Origin: Bacteroides finegoldii DSM 17565
GTDB taxonomy: Bacteria; Bacteroidota; Bacteroidia; Bacteroidales; Bacteroidaceae
DNA length: 64,000 bases
Direction of reading: 5' to 3'
NCBI RefSeq assembly: GCF_000156195.1
Contig: NZ_GG688319.1
Span: forward strand, 62,001 to 126,000
The position numbers and the translations under genes are program-made. Shown here in pieces: positions 27,822 to 34,950 of this stretch. Each line of letters begins with the position of its first letter. The stretch's first letter is position 1. Under the pieces are notes generated by a model, which searched no databases, was not told the DNA's origin, and worked only from the letters and a program-made list of their open reading frames with translations.

Positions 27822-28263
27822 AATTAATCCACTAAAAAATACATACTTAATAAATTGAAAATAAGATATTTATAAAATACGGTTTTTTAATTGAGAAACA
27901 AAAGAGGAACAAAATTGTACATTTTAGCGATTTCCCGTTTTTTTATTTTCATTGTGTTTCTTTTCCTGCACTTGCTTCTACTTTCGACATCCTTAATTCA
28001 TTTTAGCCTCCATTTTACAGTTCCCATTCATAAATTCCGTGTCGTCGAATAATCGTTGCAGCGAAAAGAAAAAAAGAAGTCTTTTTTTGAGACCTCTACA
28101 AAGGTAAGTATTTTCTTCCATACACAAATTTATAGGCAGGCAAATATGCCTACCTAAATATAGTTTACTTTGATTTAGCATATATATAGGCTAATGTACT
28201 AAACTAAACTGAATTTCTCCCATTCTAATCGTGCGGTAAAAATTACGGAATCTACTTCATCTT
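27822..28263. other. AT-rich junction between the broken GH125 gene and mobile DNA
   Basis: No gene is evident. The stretch holds a hairpin at 28133-28155 (GGCAGGCA against TGCCTACC), a minus-strand TACCTTTG box at 28099-28106, and TTGCAGCGAAAAG at 28056-28068. The last is the exact reverse complement of CTTTTCGCTGCAA at 28268-28280 in the following leader. It may contain the element's left end, but no duplicated attachment site could be identified. Confidence 0.4.
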
Positions 28264-28580
28264 TTCTCTTTTCGCTGCAAATCCCATTTTACAAGCAACC
28301 TCTCCTTTTGCAGGATCTTCTTCCCGGTATTCACACATCCGCTTTCGGGCTACCTGATGTGAATTGTGTCGCAAAGGTACTTGTCATGTCTTTCTTGTAT
28401 GCAAGGTCAAAGCCTGACGATTCACGACAAAATCTCCACCCTTCGCTCCGCACGGGTAGTATTTAATCGTGAAACCTTGCATAAAGAGCCATGACACCTT
28501 TCGAGGCGACATAATTAAATCAAGCCCGAAAGTAGCTGTATGCTACAAGAGGGAAAAAAGAAAATTTAAAATTCAAAGTT
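28264..28580 (+). promoter_or_regulatory. Structured leader A (nested long hairpin) of a small-gene operon
   Basis: This intergenic segment is nearly identical to 30150-30468. It contains GCAAAGGTAC at 28371-28380, then nested arms that pair exactly. GTCATG (28383-28388) pairs with CATGAC (28490-28495), TATGCAAGGT (28398-28407) with ACCTTGCATA (28474-28483), and TTCACGA (28421-28427) with TCGTGAA (28467-28473). A short hairpin (GTAGC..GCTAC) and the purine box AAGAGGGAAAAA (28547-28558) follow, about 22 nt before the ATG at 28581. It probably forms a structured 5' UTR. GTACCTTTGC on the opposite strand fits a minus-strand -7 box or a CTnDOT-type attachment core. Confidence 0.7.
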
Positions 28581-28874
28581 ATGGCAAACTACGCAACAAA
28601 CATTTTCCACGCAAGGACGGAAAACAAACAAGACCTCGCAAAGATAGAGGCATTTCTGGATGACAATTTCAACGTCTTTGTCAATCGGTATGACGACACA
28701 TTAGATGCCGAATTTTCTTCCCGTTGGGAATATCCGGAAAAAGAAATCGACGAACTAATAGCCTTATTGGATGCCAAAGACAAAATCTATATCCGCATAC
28801 TGACATACGAGCTGGAGAACGAATACGTGAGCTTTCGGATATTCTCGCAAGGCAAATGGGACATCAAGTTGTAA
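28581..28874 (+). CDS. Small acidic protein of unknown function
   Basis: This 97-residue protein is the first gene after leader A. It is acidic, with predicted helix (KQDLAKIEAFLDDNFNVFV) and strand-rich segments (YIRILTYELENEYVSFRIF), and has no signal peptide or membrane segment. I do not recognise a characterised family. It is followed at 17 bp by a 57-residue ORF and further small genes on the same strand, so it leads an accessory operon typical of Bacteroides conjugative or mobilisable elements. Confidence 0.75.
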   Translation: MANYATNIFHARTENKQDLAKIEAFLDDNFNVFVNRYDDTLDAEFSSRWEYPEKEIDELIALLDAKDKIYIRILTYELENEYVSFRIFSQGKWDIKL

Positions 28875-28891
28875 CCTAAAACACATTCACT

Positions 28892-29065
28892 ATGTACGAA
28901 TACGAAGAAGACAGCGATATTATCGGCTTATCCTGCACGCTACTCAATCCATATAAAGGTTACACGGAAGGCACAATCGTGGGCGACTATGGCAATACCA
29001 TAGTTGTCCGCCTTGAAAGCGGCAAGGAAATTTCAGAATACCGTGATGAAGTGATTATCCATTGA
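28892..29065 (+). CDS. Small 57-residue protein of unknown function
   Basis: The ATG at 28892 opens a short frame beginning MYEYEEDSDIIGLSC and ending ISEYRDEVIIH. It is strand-rich (GTIVGDYGNTIVVRLESG), like a small beta-barrel. It fits the tight spacing of the operon (17 bp after the previous gene, 18 bp before the next) and shows natural codon use. No family is recognised. Confidence 0.6.
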   Translation: MYEYEEDSDIIGLSCTLLNPYKGYTEGTIVGDYGNTIVVRLESGKEISEYRDEVIIH

Positions 29066-29083
29066 TTAAACGATAGCAAACGT

Positions 29084-29416
29084 ATGACACAGATAGCAGC
29101 AAAATTCGTCAAATGGGACATTCCCGAACTGGCGACATTACAAGACAGCAAGGTTTACAAATTGCGGGTACACCTGAACAACGGAGGCAAGTTAAACCGG
29201 GAAGAAAAAAACTGGATTACCCGTAACGTGCGAGAAAGCATCTACTTCAGACGTGGGATTGCCTTGAGCGGTTATCACTTTGACTTTTCCGACGTTCTCA
29301 AACGGTATTTCGTAAAACAGCACGGAAGCATTCACGAGTATTATGCGATTGACAAAACAGCGTTACGCTCAATACTGTACGGCAGAATCGAGGATATTGT
29401 AGAAGTAAACAGTTAA
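29084..29416 (+). CDS. Small conserved-looking mobile-element protein
   Basis: This 110-residue protein is mixed helix and strand and rich in Arg and Lys (LNREEKNWITRNVRESIYFR, FSDVLKRYFVKQHGSIHEYY). It has no signal peptide. Its size and position among other 57-110 residue proteins fit the accessory operons of Bacteroides elements, where such genes are often linked to anti-defence or DNA-processing roles. No motif supports a specific function. Confidence 0.7.
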   Translation: MTQIAAKFVKWDIPELATLQDSKVYKLRVHLNNGGKLNREEKNWITRNVRESIYFRRGIALSGYHFDFSDVLKRYFVKQHGSIHEYYAIDKTALRSILYGRIEDIVEVNS

Positions 29417-29427
29417 AAAACAAGGAT

Positions 29428-29721
29428 ATGGGAAAATACAAATTTTATCAAGACCGTAAGGTTACAAGTTGGGAACGGGATTATTTCAGTGTGGAAGCGG
29501 ACGGTTACGAGGAAGCCAAGGCAATCGTCCGCTCGTGGAACTGTGAGGACGTGTCGAACATCATTGACAACCGTCTTTGCTATGAAGAGTGGCAAGCATT
29601 GACCGATACATCAGAATTTATGTTTCCCGAAGAAAACGATGGCAATCCTACAATGGAGATTTTCAACCAACACGGAGAAACAATAATGAACAATATACCC
29701 GAAACACCCCAATTAAATTGA
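29428..29721 (+). CDS. Small acidic mobile-element protein
   Basis: This 97-residue protein begins MGKYKFYQDRKVTSWERDYF and contains YEEAKAIVRSW, a pattern seen in many short Bacteroides accessory proteins with a single ferredoxin-like or beta-hairpin fold. It starts 11 bp after the previous gene. No catalytic motif is visible and the function is unknown. Confidence 0.7.
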   Translation: MGKYKFYQDRKVTSWERDYFSVEADGYEEAKAIVRSWNCEDVSNIIDNRLCYEEWQALTDTSEFMFPEENDGNPTMEIFNQHGETIMNNIPETPQLN

Positions 29722-29735
29722 AAGAGCCACGAATT

Positions 29736-29993
29736 ATGAACGTAACAATCGAACACGCATTTTGCCGCTATTGCGATGAAGCGGAAGAAATCTACTTCCG
29801 AATCATGAACACGATTCTTTTTTCAACTGACGAAACCGAACTTCGTGCAAGTATGGAACGCTTGAAGAACGAAACCAAGCTCGACGAGTATTTCATATTC
29901 GGATACGGAGCACACCATATCTGGATAAACCAACGGCGACCGAGTGATAAAACCAGGATCTTCAGACACCGGATAATGGTAGCCCATTTCTGA
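29736..29993 (+). CDS. Small protein of unknown function, last gene of the leader-A operon
   Basis: The 85-residue product begins MNVTIEHAFCRYCDEAEEIY and is helical through RASMERLKNETKLDEYFIFG. The ATG at 29736 is chosen because it lies 14 bp after the upstream stop; a longer open frame from 29589 would overlap that gene. A strong terminator follows at 30027. No family is recognised. Confidence 0.65.
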   Translation: MNVTIEHAFCRYCDEAEEIYFRIMNTILFSTDETELRASMERLKNETKLDEYFIFGYGAHHIWINQRRPSDKTRIFRHRIMVAHF

Positions 29994-30026
29994 CGGGAAC
30001 AGGCAAAAGACCTTTAATGCACTTTG

Positions 30027-30066
30027 CGGGCTGAACTGGAACTGCCAGTTTCAGCCCGTTTCTTTT
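30027..30066 (+). terminator. Rho-independent terminator
   Basis: CGGGCTGAA (30027-30035) pairs with TTCAGCCCG (30050-30058), extended by CTGG/CCAG inside, and is followed by TTTCTTTTTC. It closes the five-gene small-protein operon. Confidence 0.8.
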
Positions 30067-30149
30067 TCTCACAGCAGACACGCCGGCGCAATCCCCTTTT
30101 ATCCTCACGATCAAAATTCTTATACTGCCCCGGAATACCCGTTTATATT

Positions 30150-30468
30150 TTTCTTTTCGCTGCAACCCTTTTATATAAACTATCGGACCTTTTGCAAGAG
30201 ACCTTCTCTTCCCTGTATTCGCACATCGCTTTCGGGCTGCCTGATATGAATTGTGTCGCAAAGGTACTTGTCATGTCATTCTTGTATGCAAGGTCAAAGC
30301 CTGACGGTTCACGACAAAATCTCCACCCTCCGCTTCGCACGGGTAGTATTTAATCGTGAAACCTTGCATAAAGAGCCATGACACCTTTCGAGGCGACATA
30401 ATTAAATCAAGCCCGAAAGTAGCAGGTGCTATAAGAGGGAAAAAAGAAAACTCAAAATTTTATAGATT
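30150..30468 (+). promoter_or_regulatory. Structured leader B, near copy of leader A
   Basis: This segment repeats leader A almost base for base from CTTTTCGCTGCAA through GCAAAGGTAC (30258-30267). The nested arms GTCATG/CATGAC, TATGCAAGGT/ACCTTGCATA and TTCACGA/TCGTGAA are all present. The purine box AAGAGGGAAAAA is at 30433-30444, and the ATG at 30469 follows. Differences from A fall mostly in loops and in the 5' third, while all stem arms are kept, which supports a functional RNA structure. It heads a different two-gene unit from A. Confidence 0.7.
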
Positions 30469-30756
30469 ATGGCAAACGATGTAACAAATTCAAATGGAAG
30501 AGTAACGGTAGAAGAAGTAATACACAGGGATTCGGTTTTCAGATACCAGTTATTAGGACGCTTACAGTCAGATTGTGAGTATTACCTTAATTACGGTAAC
30601 AGACACCCCAAATCCTTATGGGCTGGTGACGAAAAATTACAAATTGAGTTTATGATAAAACTGCATGAGAGTTTCAAAGAAGACGAAAAACCGGAATGGC
30701 TTACGATGGATAAAATTTTGGAATACAGCAAGAGAATGATAACACAAGAAGAATAA
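30469..30756 (+). CDS. LPD11-domain-like protein
   Basis: This 95-residue protein contains FRYQLLGRLQSDCEYYLNYG and GDEKLQIEFMIKLHESFKED. I recognise these as the LPD11 (large polyvalent protein-associated domain 11) pattern found in Bacteroides mobile elements and phages. The biochemical role of LPD11 is unknown. It is expressed from structured leader B and followed 36 bp later by a 77-residue gene. Confidence 0.75.
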   Translation: MANDVTNSNGRVTVEEVIHRDSVFRYQLLGRLQSDCEYYLNYGNRHPKSLWAGDEKLQIEFMIKLHESFKEDEKPEWLTMDKILEYSKRMITQEE

Positions 30757-30792
30757 AATTATCACAGAGAAACAGATTAAAAATGTAATATT

Positions 30793-31026
30793 ATGGCATG
30801 GTTGGCAGTAAATAAAGACGGAACAGAATGGATTATGCCCGAAAAGCCCGTTAGGGGCTGGTGTGGGCATTGGGAGTATTTGGAAGAAGTGTATATCGAG
30901 AGCGAACGAGGAAGCGTATCAATCGAGATAGAACTCCCCAAAGGGTCTGTTTACAAACTACTCGGCAAGGAGCTGACATGGGATGATGAGCCGGTGGAAT
31001 TACAGACCGAAACAGAAAATAGGTAA
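30793..31026 (+). CDS. Small mobile-element protein of unknown function
   Basis: This 77-residue protein begins MAWLAVNKDGTEWIMPEKPV, with Trp-rich beta segments and the strand pattern GSVSIEIELPKGSVYKLLGK. It resembles short beta-sheet accessory proteins common in Bacteroides elements. It is co-directional with the LPD11-like gene and directly followed by a terminator. Confidence 0.65.
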   Translation: MAWLAVNKDGTEWIMPEKPVRGWCGHWEYLEEVYIESERGSVSIEIELPKGSVYKLLGKELTWDDEPVELQTETENR

Positions 31027-31031
31027 AATGC

Positions 31032-31067
31032 AAGCGGGCTGAACGTAACATCGGTTTCAGCCCGCTT
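31032..31067 (+). terminator. Rho-independent terminator-like hairpin
   Basis: AAGCGGGCTGAA (31032-31043) pairs perfectly with TTCAGCCCGCTT (31056-31067). It lies 5 bp after the stop of the 77-residue gene. Its stem sequence resembles that of the terminator at 30027. Confidence 0.75.
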
Positions 31068-31789
31068 ATACCGGCTAAACAGGTACACCGGCAGGAATCC
31101 CTTTTTTATCTCCCTAATAGACTCCCATACCGTTTCCTACGGAAACAACCCTTTATACCTTCTGGCTGTGCCATCCCCTTTCATATCGAACGTCCACTCG
31201 TGCGAGAACCGCCTTGCCGCTTCGTCCATAAGGCAGCGTTCCGCCGTTTTTCCTTCAGCCGTCTCTCTATTCCTTCGACCGGGAACAGACAGGACAGCCC
31301 CACACTGATACCCTCACACGCCGATTGCCGGTTCTTCGTCAGTCGAAATCCCCCGCGAAAGCAGCCCTATGGGTTGGTCGGACGGCATACCCGCTTGTGC
31401 CGTTTCCACCTTGTCGGCGGATAACATGCTCCCTATGCCTGATGTTCTTCCCGGCTTCATGCCGGAACAAGCCACCCCTGCGTTGTCTGTCAGGCGAACA
31501 AGTCCTTCCGGTCCAAAATCCGCCACGAGCTGTTTGGCCTCGTCTTTTCGCGACCGTTTCCTATCGAAGTCATCATCATTATTCCGTTGCAAAGTTAGTG
31601 TGCAGACGGGAACGGCCATGCGGCCTTGACCAATGGCGTACCGCGTCAATCTTCCTTTATCGGGCCTTCGGTTTGGGGCTACGCTCCAAAATAAAGAGTA
31701 TTTACGCACTATCCTTGGTGCATCCCTTTGACTGCACCTACTTTTTCCGCACCGTAAAAATGATTCATTAACTTCAAAAAACAATCGCA
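31068..31789 (+). promoter_or_regulatory. Long GC-rich leader region C upstream of SSB
   Basis: These 722 bp hold no plus-strand gene. The 3' part shares the leader layout in weaker form: a GTTGCAAAGTTAG box near 31590 (minus-strand CTAACTTTGC), hairpin-prone GC-rich sequence, then the SSB start. On the minus strand a frame of about 90 codons ending at 31314 has protein-like composition (DFGPEGLVRLTDNAG, SMLSADKVETAQAG) but no ATG in a suitable place. It may be a remnant of a gene tail. Function not known. Confidence 0.45.
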
Positions 31790-32170
31790 ATGAAAAAGAT
31801 CGAGAACAGTTTCGTAGTAACCGGATTCGTGCCAAAGGACGCTGAAATCCGCCAGTTCACCAACACCAGTGTAGCACGTTTCCCATTGGCAATCAGCCGT
31901 CAGGAGAAGAACGGCGATGAAACCAGCCGCATATCAGCTCTAATGAGCATGGAAGCATGGCGCAAAAAAGAGAATGCCGGTTCGTTCGACCAACTGACCA
32001 AAGGTACGCTCCTGACCGTGGAGGGTTATTTCAAACCCGAAGAGTGGTCCGACAAGGACGGCGTGAAGCACAACCGCATCGTGATGGTCGCCACCAAGTT
32101 CTATCCGGCCGTCGAAAAGGAGGAAGCTCCCGCCGAGTCGGAAGAGAAACCGAAAAAAGGCAAGAAATAA
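31790..32170 (+). CDS. ssb: Single-stranded DNA-binding protein
   Basis: This 126-residue protein is an OB-fold SSB: it opens KKIENSFVVTGFVPKDAEIR, has FPLAISRQEKNG in the core and TLLTVEGYFKPEEWSDKDG near the end. The C-terminus is Lys-rich (EEKPKKGKK) and lacks the acidic DDDLPF-type tip of chromosomal SSBs, as is usual for element-encoded copies. It would protect transferred or replicating single strands. It is a single-gene unit between leader C and its own terminator. Confidence 0.9.
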   Translation: MKKIENSFVVTGFVPKDAEIRQFTNTSVARFPLAISRQEKNGDETSRISALMSMEAWRKKENAGSFDQLTKGTLLTVEGYFKPEEWSDKDGVKHNRIVMVATKFYPAVEKEEAPAESEEKPKKGKK

Positions 32171-32188
32171 CCTCTGCCTTATCCGGAC

Positions 32189-32217
32189 AAAGCGGCTTTC
32201 AAGCCGCTTTTGTTTTG
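32189..32217 (+). terminator. Rho-independent terminator of ssb
   Basis: AAAGCGGCTT (32189-32198) and AAGCCGCTTT (32201-32210) form a stem followed by TGTTTTG. It lies 18 bp after the ssb stop codon. Confidence 0.8.
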
Positions 32218-32279
32218 CTCGTTACCGTTCCGGAACGTCCACACTTTTATACTCCTTCATACTCCACACGAAGAGTCCG

Positions 32280-32549
32280 CCGCCGTCCATTGATTTTCCC
32301 GTGCAAAGTTAAGGCGGTCGGGAATCGGCAAGGCGCGGCTTCATTTCCGGTTAACAACCATCAACTCGCAAGCTCGTCAATACTTGTTGAACGCAAATGA
32401 AATCGTCCACGGGACTATCCGCTTCCTCCTTGCCTTGTTTCCCTTTTGTCCGCCTTGTGGTCCGCACGTAAAATCAAATCCCGCCGGACGAGGGGAACCC
32501 TCCGAAAGCAGGGATAAAAAACAGAAGTCAAACTTAAAATTCAAAACAC
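32280..32549 (+). promoter_or_regulatory. Leader D, divergent member of the leader family
   Basis: It contains GTGCAAAGTTAAG near 32312, then hairpin-rich sequence. GCACGTAAAATCAAATCCCG at 32464-32483 corresponds to GCATGTAAAATCAATCCCG in the leaders at 45768 and 62741. A GGGATAAAAAACAG purine stretch and AAATTCAAA precede the ATG. The order of elements is kept although most of the sequence differs from leader A. Confidence 0.5.
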
Positions 32550-33077
32550 ATGAAGCAGATGATTTGGTCAAGCTATGACCTGTTGGACGAAACGGCAAAA
32601 GAAGAATATCAAAATTCCCAGAGGGAAATATTGGACGATGACAGTTACGAGGTCAGCGATGAAGAGTGGGCAGAAGAAGTATATCGCTGGTTGGACGATG
32701 AACGGAGCAACCTGAATGAAGAAGTGGACGGTATTATTGTCGTGTTCGGAAACTTGGGATTATGGAACGGTAGGAGACAAGGCTATCAAATATTGGGCAG
32801 CACCATTGCCGATATTTTGAAATCCCTGTGCGACGATGCAGAATGGTACGGCGACGGCTACAACATTCGCGGACGGATGGGCCACCATGACGGTACGAAC
32901 TACACCTTGTATCGTATCGCCAAAGACCGTGACGAAGCGGAACGTATCGCCGATAAGATTTACAATCGTGAAATCGACGGAGAAGGTTTCCGCCGGAGAA
33001 CACGTTCCCTCTATCCGTATGTAGCCGCCGTGTACGGTTGGAAAACAAGGCAGCGCAAGCCGGACAAAGCAGCATAA
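32550..33077 (+). CDS. Acidic 175-residue mobile-element protein, function unknown
   Basis: The product is strongly acidic at the N-terminus (LDDDSYEVSDEEWAEEVYRW), followed by a compact domain with GNLGLWNGRRQGYQ, then YGDGYNIRGRMGHHDGTNYT and DEAERIADKIYNREIDGEGF, and a basic C-terminus. The acidic, DNA-mimic-like N-terminal charge recalls antirestriction proteins, but no ArdA/ArdB motif is recognised. It is monocistronic, between leader D and a terminator. Function unassigned. Confidence 0.75.
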   Translation: MKQMIWSSYDLLDETAKEEYQNSQREILDDDSYEVSDEEWAEEVYRWLDDERSNLNEEVDGIIVVFGNLGLWNGRRQGYQILGSTIADILKSLCDDAEWYGDGYNIRGRMGHHDGTNYTLYRIAKDRDEAERIADKIYNREIDGEGFRRRTRSLYPYVAAVYGWKTRQRKPDKAA

Positions 33078-33089
33078 ATGCTGTCCACA

Positions 33090-33135
33090 AATACCGCAAC
33101 CATCTTTGGCGGATGCGTTGCGGTATTCTCTTTTC
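33090..33135 (+). terminator. Rho-independent terminator-like hairpin
   Basis: AATACCGCAAC (33090-33100) pairs perfectly with GTTGCGGTATT (33117-33127), followed by CTCTTTTC. It lies 12 bp after the stop of the 175-residue gene. Confidence 0.75.
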
Positions 33136-33169
33136 TGGCCGATGAAACGCTTATACCCAGTATGCCCTT

Positions 33170-33497
33170 TTGTAACCAGTTCTTCCAACCGGAAAGAAAT
33201 CCTCTTATAACTCCTCGGTTTCCCTGTTTTATCTTACTTACGCCTATTTCCCAACACTCCATGCCGAAAGCCGGTTATTTTTCTGCAAATTTTGATTGTC
33301 GGCTGTCAGTTCCAGCAAGGACCGCTGACGCTTGCAGCCGAAAAATCTTCCTCCCCGACTTCGTTGGAGAGCGTATTTTTCGTTGCCTCCTTGCCCGTAC
33401 TTGCCTCCAATCCTGTGGGCAAAAAAATAATCAACCTTTCGGTACGGAATGTATCAGAGGGAAAATAAAAAAATTAACATCTTAAATTTTAAGCGTT
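33170..33497 (+). promoter_or_regulatory. Leader E, divergent member of the leader family
   Basis: These 328 bp without a gene contain TCTGCAAATTTTG near 33282. A hairpin-forming block follows with GGCTGTCAG/CTGACGC and CGGCTG/CAGCCG arms (33299-33342), then CAGAGGGAAAATAAAA at about 33455 and the ATG at 33498. The layout matches the other leaders but the sequence is only weakly similar. Confidence 0.45.
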
Positions 33498-33812
33498 ATG
33501 ACATTTAGAGAATTTATGCAGGAGAACGGTTACGAGTTGCAAACTACTTTTTGGGATGATTTCTCGATAGCGGACAGATTTGGGTTGTCAGCTATTCAGG
33601 ACACCTTCAACCGTGCTTTCGAGGAGTGGAAAAATAACTACAAATATCTCACAGAACTGGTATTGGTACTCAATCACAAGATATGGCAATATCACGAGAC
33701 CAGACCGGATATGGCGATACTTTACAATACCCTTTGGACTCAGACTGACCTGTACGCGGAGGAAAATCTGAAGGATGACGAGTTAAGCTATTTTTACGAG
33801 GTAACAGACTAA
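33498..33812 (+). CDS. Small mobile-element protein of unknown function
   Basis: This 104-residue protein, mostly helical, begins MTFREFMQENGYELQTTFWD and includes QDTFNRAFEEWKNNYKYLTE and LVLVLNHKIWQYHE. The size and pattern match hypothetical accessory proteins of Bacteroides conjugative elements. It has no catalytic motif, signal or membrane segment. It is followed by a perfect terminator. Confidence 0.75.
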   Translation: MTFREFMQENGYELQTTFWDDFSIADRFGLSAIQDTFNRAFEEWKNNYKYLTELVLVLNHKIWQYHETRPDMAILYNTLWTQTDLYAEENLKDDELSYFYEVTD

Positions 33813-33837
33813 ATATATACCCGCTCCATATATAAAG

Positions 33838-33863
33838 AAAAGAGGCTGACAGCCTCTTTTGTT
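33838..33863 (+). terminator. Rho-independent terminator (possibly bidirectional)
   Basis: AAAAGAGGCT (33838-33847) pairs perfectly with AGCCTCTTTT (33851-33860) around a 3-nt loop. It sits between the plus-strand 104-residue gene and the convergent HU gene, and could serve both. Confidence 0.85.
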
Positions 33864-33917
33864 ATCAAACGGCCGGAATGCCAACTCGCGGACGGCTTCC
33901 CGGCGGGAGTAACTTTT

Positions 33918-34199
33918 TTACTTTCCCTCTTTTACAGCATCCAGGAATGTCTTTGCAGGCTTGAAGGCAGGGATAGAGTGGGCCGGAATCACGATAGTCG
34001 TGTTCTTTGAAATATTCCGGGCAACTTTTTCAGCCCTCTGTTTAACGACGAAAGAGCCGAAGCCCCGCAGGAAAACATCATTCCCTGCAATCATCGAATC
34101 TTTCACGGTCTCCATGAATGCTTCCACAACGGTCATCGCGACCGCTTTTTCCACGCCGGTCTGTTGTGCAACCCGGGCTACAATGTCTGCTTTTGTCAT
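33918..34199 (-). CDS. HU/IHF-family DNA-binding protein
   Basis: This 93-residue protein is a complete HU-fold protein: MTKADIVARVAQQTGVEKA, TVVEAFMETVKDSMIAGND, VFLRGFGSFVVKQRAEKVAR and the DNA-contacting arm region NTTIVIPAHSIPAFKPAK. It bends DNA and probably assists integrase, relaxase or replication complexes of the element. It reads toward the left, away from the par genes. A TATCTTTA -7-like box lies at 34230-34237, about 30 bp upstream. Confidence 0.92.
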   Translation of the reverse strand: MTKADIVARVAQQTGVEKAVAMTVVEAFMETVKDSMIAGNDVFLRGFGSFVVKQRAEKVARNISKNTTIVIPAHSIPAFKPAKTFLDAVKEGK

Positions 34200-34377
34200 A
34201 CCAAAAAAAGTTTATAATAAAATTTGCATTAAAGATAATGATTGCCGTTCTATCTTCCGTTTCACAATACCGGAAATCTGATTCAAGCCGTGTGAAACTA
34301 CTCGGCTGACAAAGATCCGGCACGCCCAAAGAAGGCACGTCACTTTATTCCGGTTTTCTATCACCGGTGCCTATCGG

Positions 34378-34479
34378 CTACTGGTCGCGCCGGTAGTCGC
34401 TTTTACTGAAGCCGCCGAACAAAGCCTTCAGGATTTTCCCCACTACCCAGAACACGGCGATTAACACTAAAATTTCCAT
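34378..34479 (-). CDS. Possible 33-residue membrane protein
   Basis: A short frame on the minus strand begins MEILVLIAVFWVVGKILKAL and ends SKSDYRRDQ. One hydrophobic helix followed by a basic tail is typical of small membrane proteins. It lies between the HU and par genes on their strand. Length alone gives little statistical support, so the call is tentative. Confidence 0.4.
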   Translation of the reverse strand: MEILVLIAVFWVVGKILKALFGGFSKSDYRRDQ

Positions 34480-34540
34480 ACTTCCATTATATTTTTATAT
34501 AACCACATAATTATTGAATTATGCAGTTATGTAATTAAAC

Positions 34541-34552
34541 AATTATATAATT
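34541..34552. repeat. AATTATATAATT palindrome, copy 1 (candidate partition site)
   Basis: This perfect 12-bp palindrome lies in the AT-rich region just beyond the 3' end of the ParB-position gene. Three more exact copies lie upstream of parA at 35699, 35815 and 35823. Confidence 0.6.
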
Positions 34553-34573
34553 AAATATCACTATATTTTTGAT

Positions 34574-34945
34574 TTACAACGAATTTAGTTTATCTTCGTT
34601 TTCAGCTATATACGTCATGATGATAGCAGATGCCAAAGAGCGCAACGGGATATTGCGGCTCGCGTTGACGCGTATAAGCTCTAATTTCTTCTTGACCTCC
34701 TTGGGTAGCCAAATGGCGATTCCCTGCTCGTTGACGCCCGTGTACCTGGCAAGGTTTTCCTCGAAGGCTTTCATTCCGCCACGTCGGGATTTGCCCGTTT
34801 TCCTGGGTGTGTCCGGAGTTTCGCCGGCGGTTTCTTTGTTGATTTCCACGGCAGCTTTTTCCGGGGCGGTTATATTGCGAACAATCTCGTCAAGTCCCAT
34901 TCCTGCCAGGGGATTGCCTATTTCCGGTTTCTTAATCTTTGCCAT
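34574..34945 (-). CDS. ParB-position DNA-binding protein (DUF3408-like)
   Basis: The 123-residue product has a basic, disordered N-terminus (TPDTPRKTGKSRRGGMKAFE) and a C-terminal ribbon-helix-helix-like stretch (IAIWLPKEVKKKLELIRVNA then LASAIIMTYI). It lies 5 bp after parA, the place of the CTnDOT TraB/DUF3408-type partner. It probably binds the AT-rich palindromes around the operon and works with ParA in segregation or transfer. Assignment rests on position and predicted fold. Confidence 0.72.
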   Translation of the reverse strand: MAKIKKPEIGNPLAGMGLDEIVRNITAPEKAAVEINKETAGETPDTPRKTGKSRRGGMKAFEENLARYTGVNEQGIAIWLPKEVKKKLELIRVNASRNIPLRSLASAIIMTYIAENEDKLNSL

Positions 34946-34950
34946 GGTCC

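Noticed and set aside
28371..28470. Minus-strand small ORF starting at TTG within the GTACCTTTGC box
   Set aside because: The TTG is part of the box itself and the frame is not conserved between leaders A and B because of indels.
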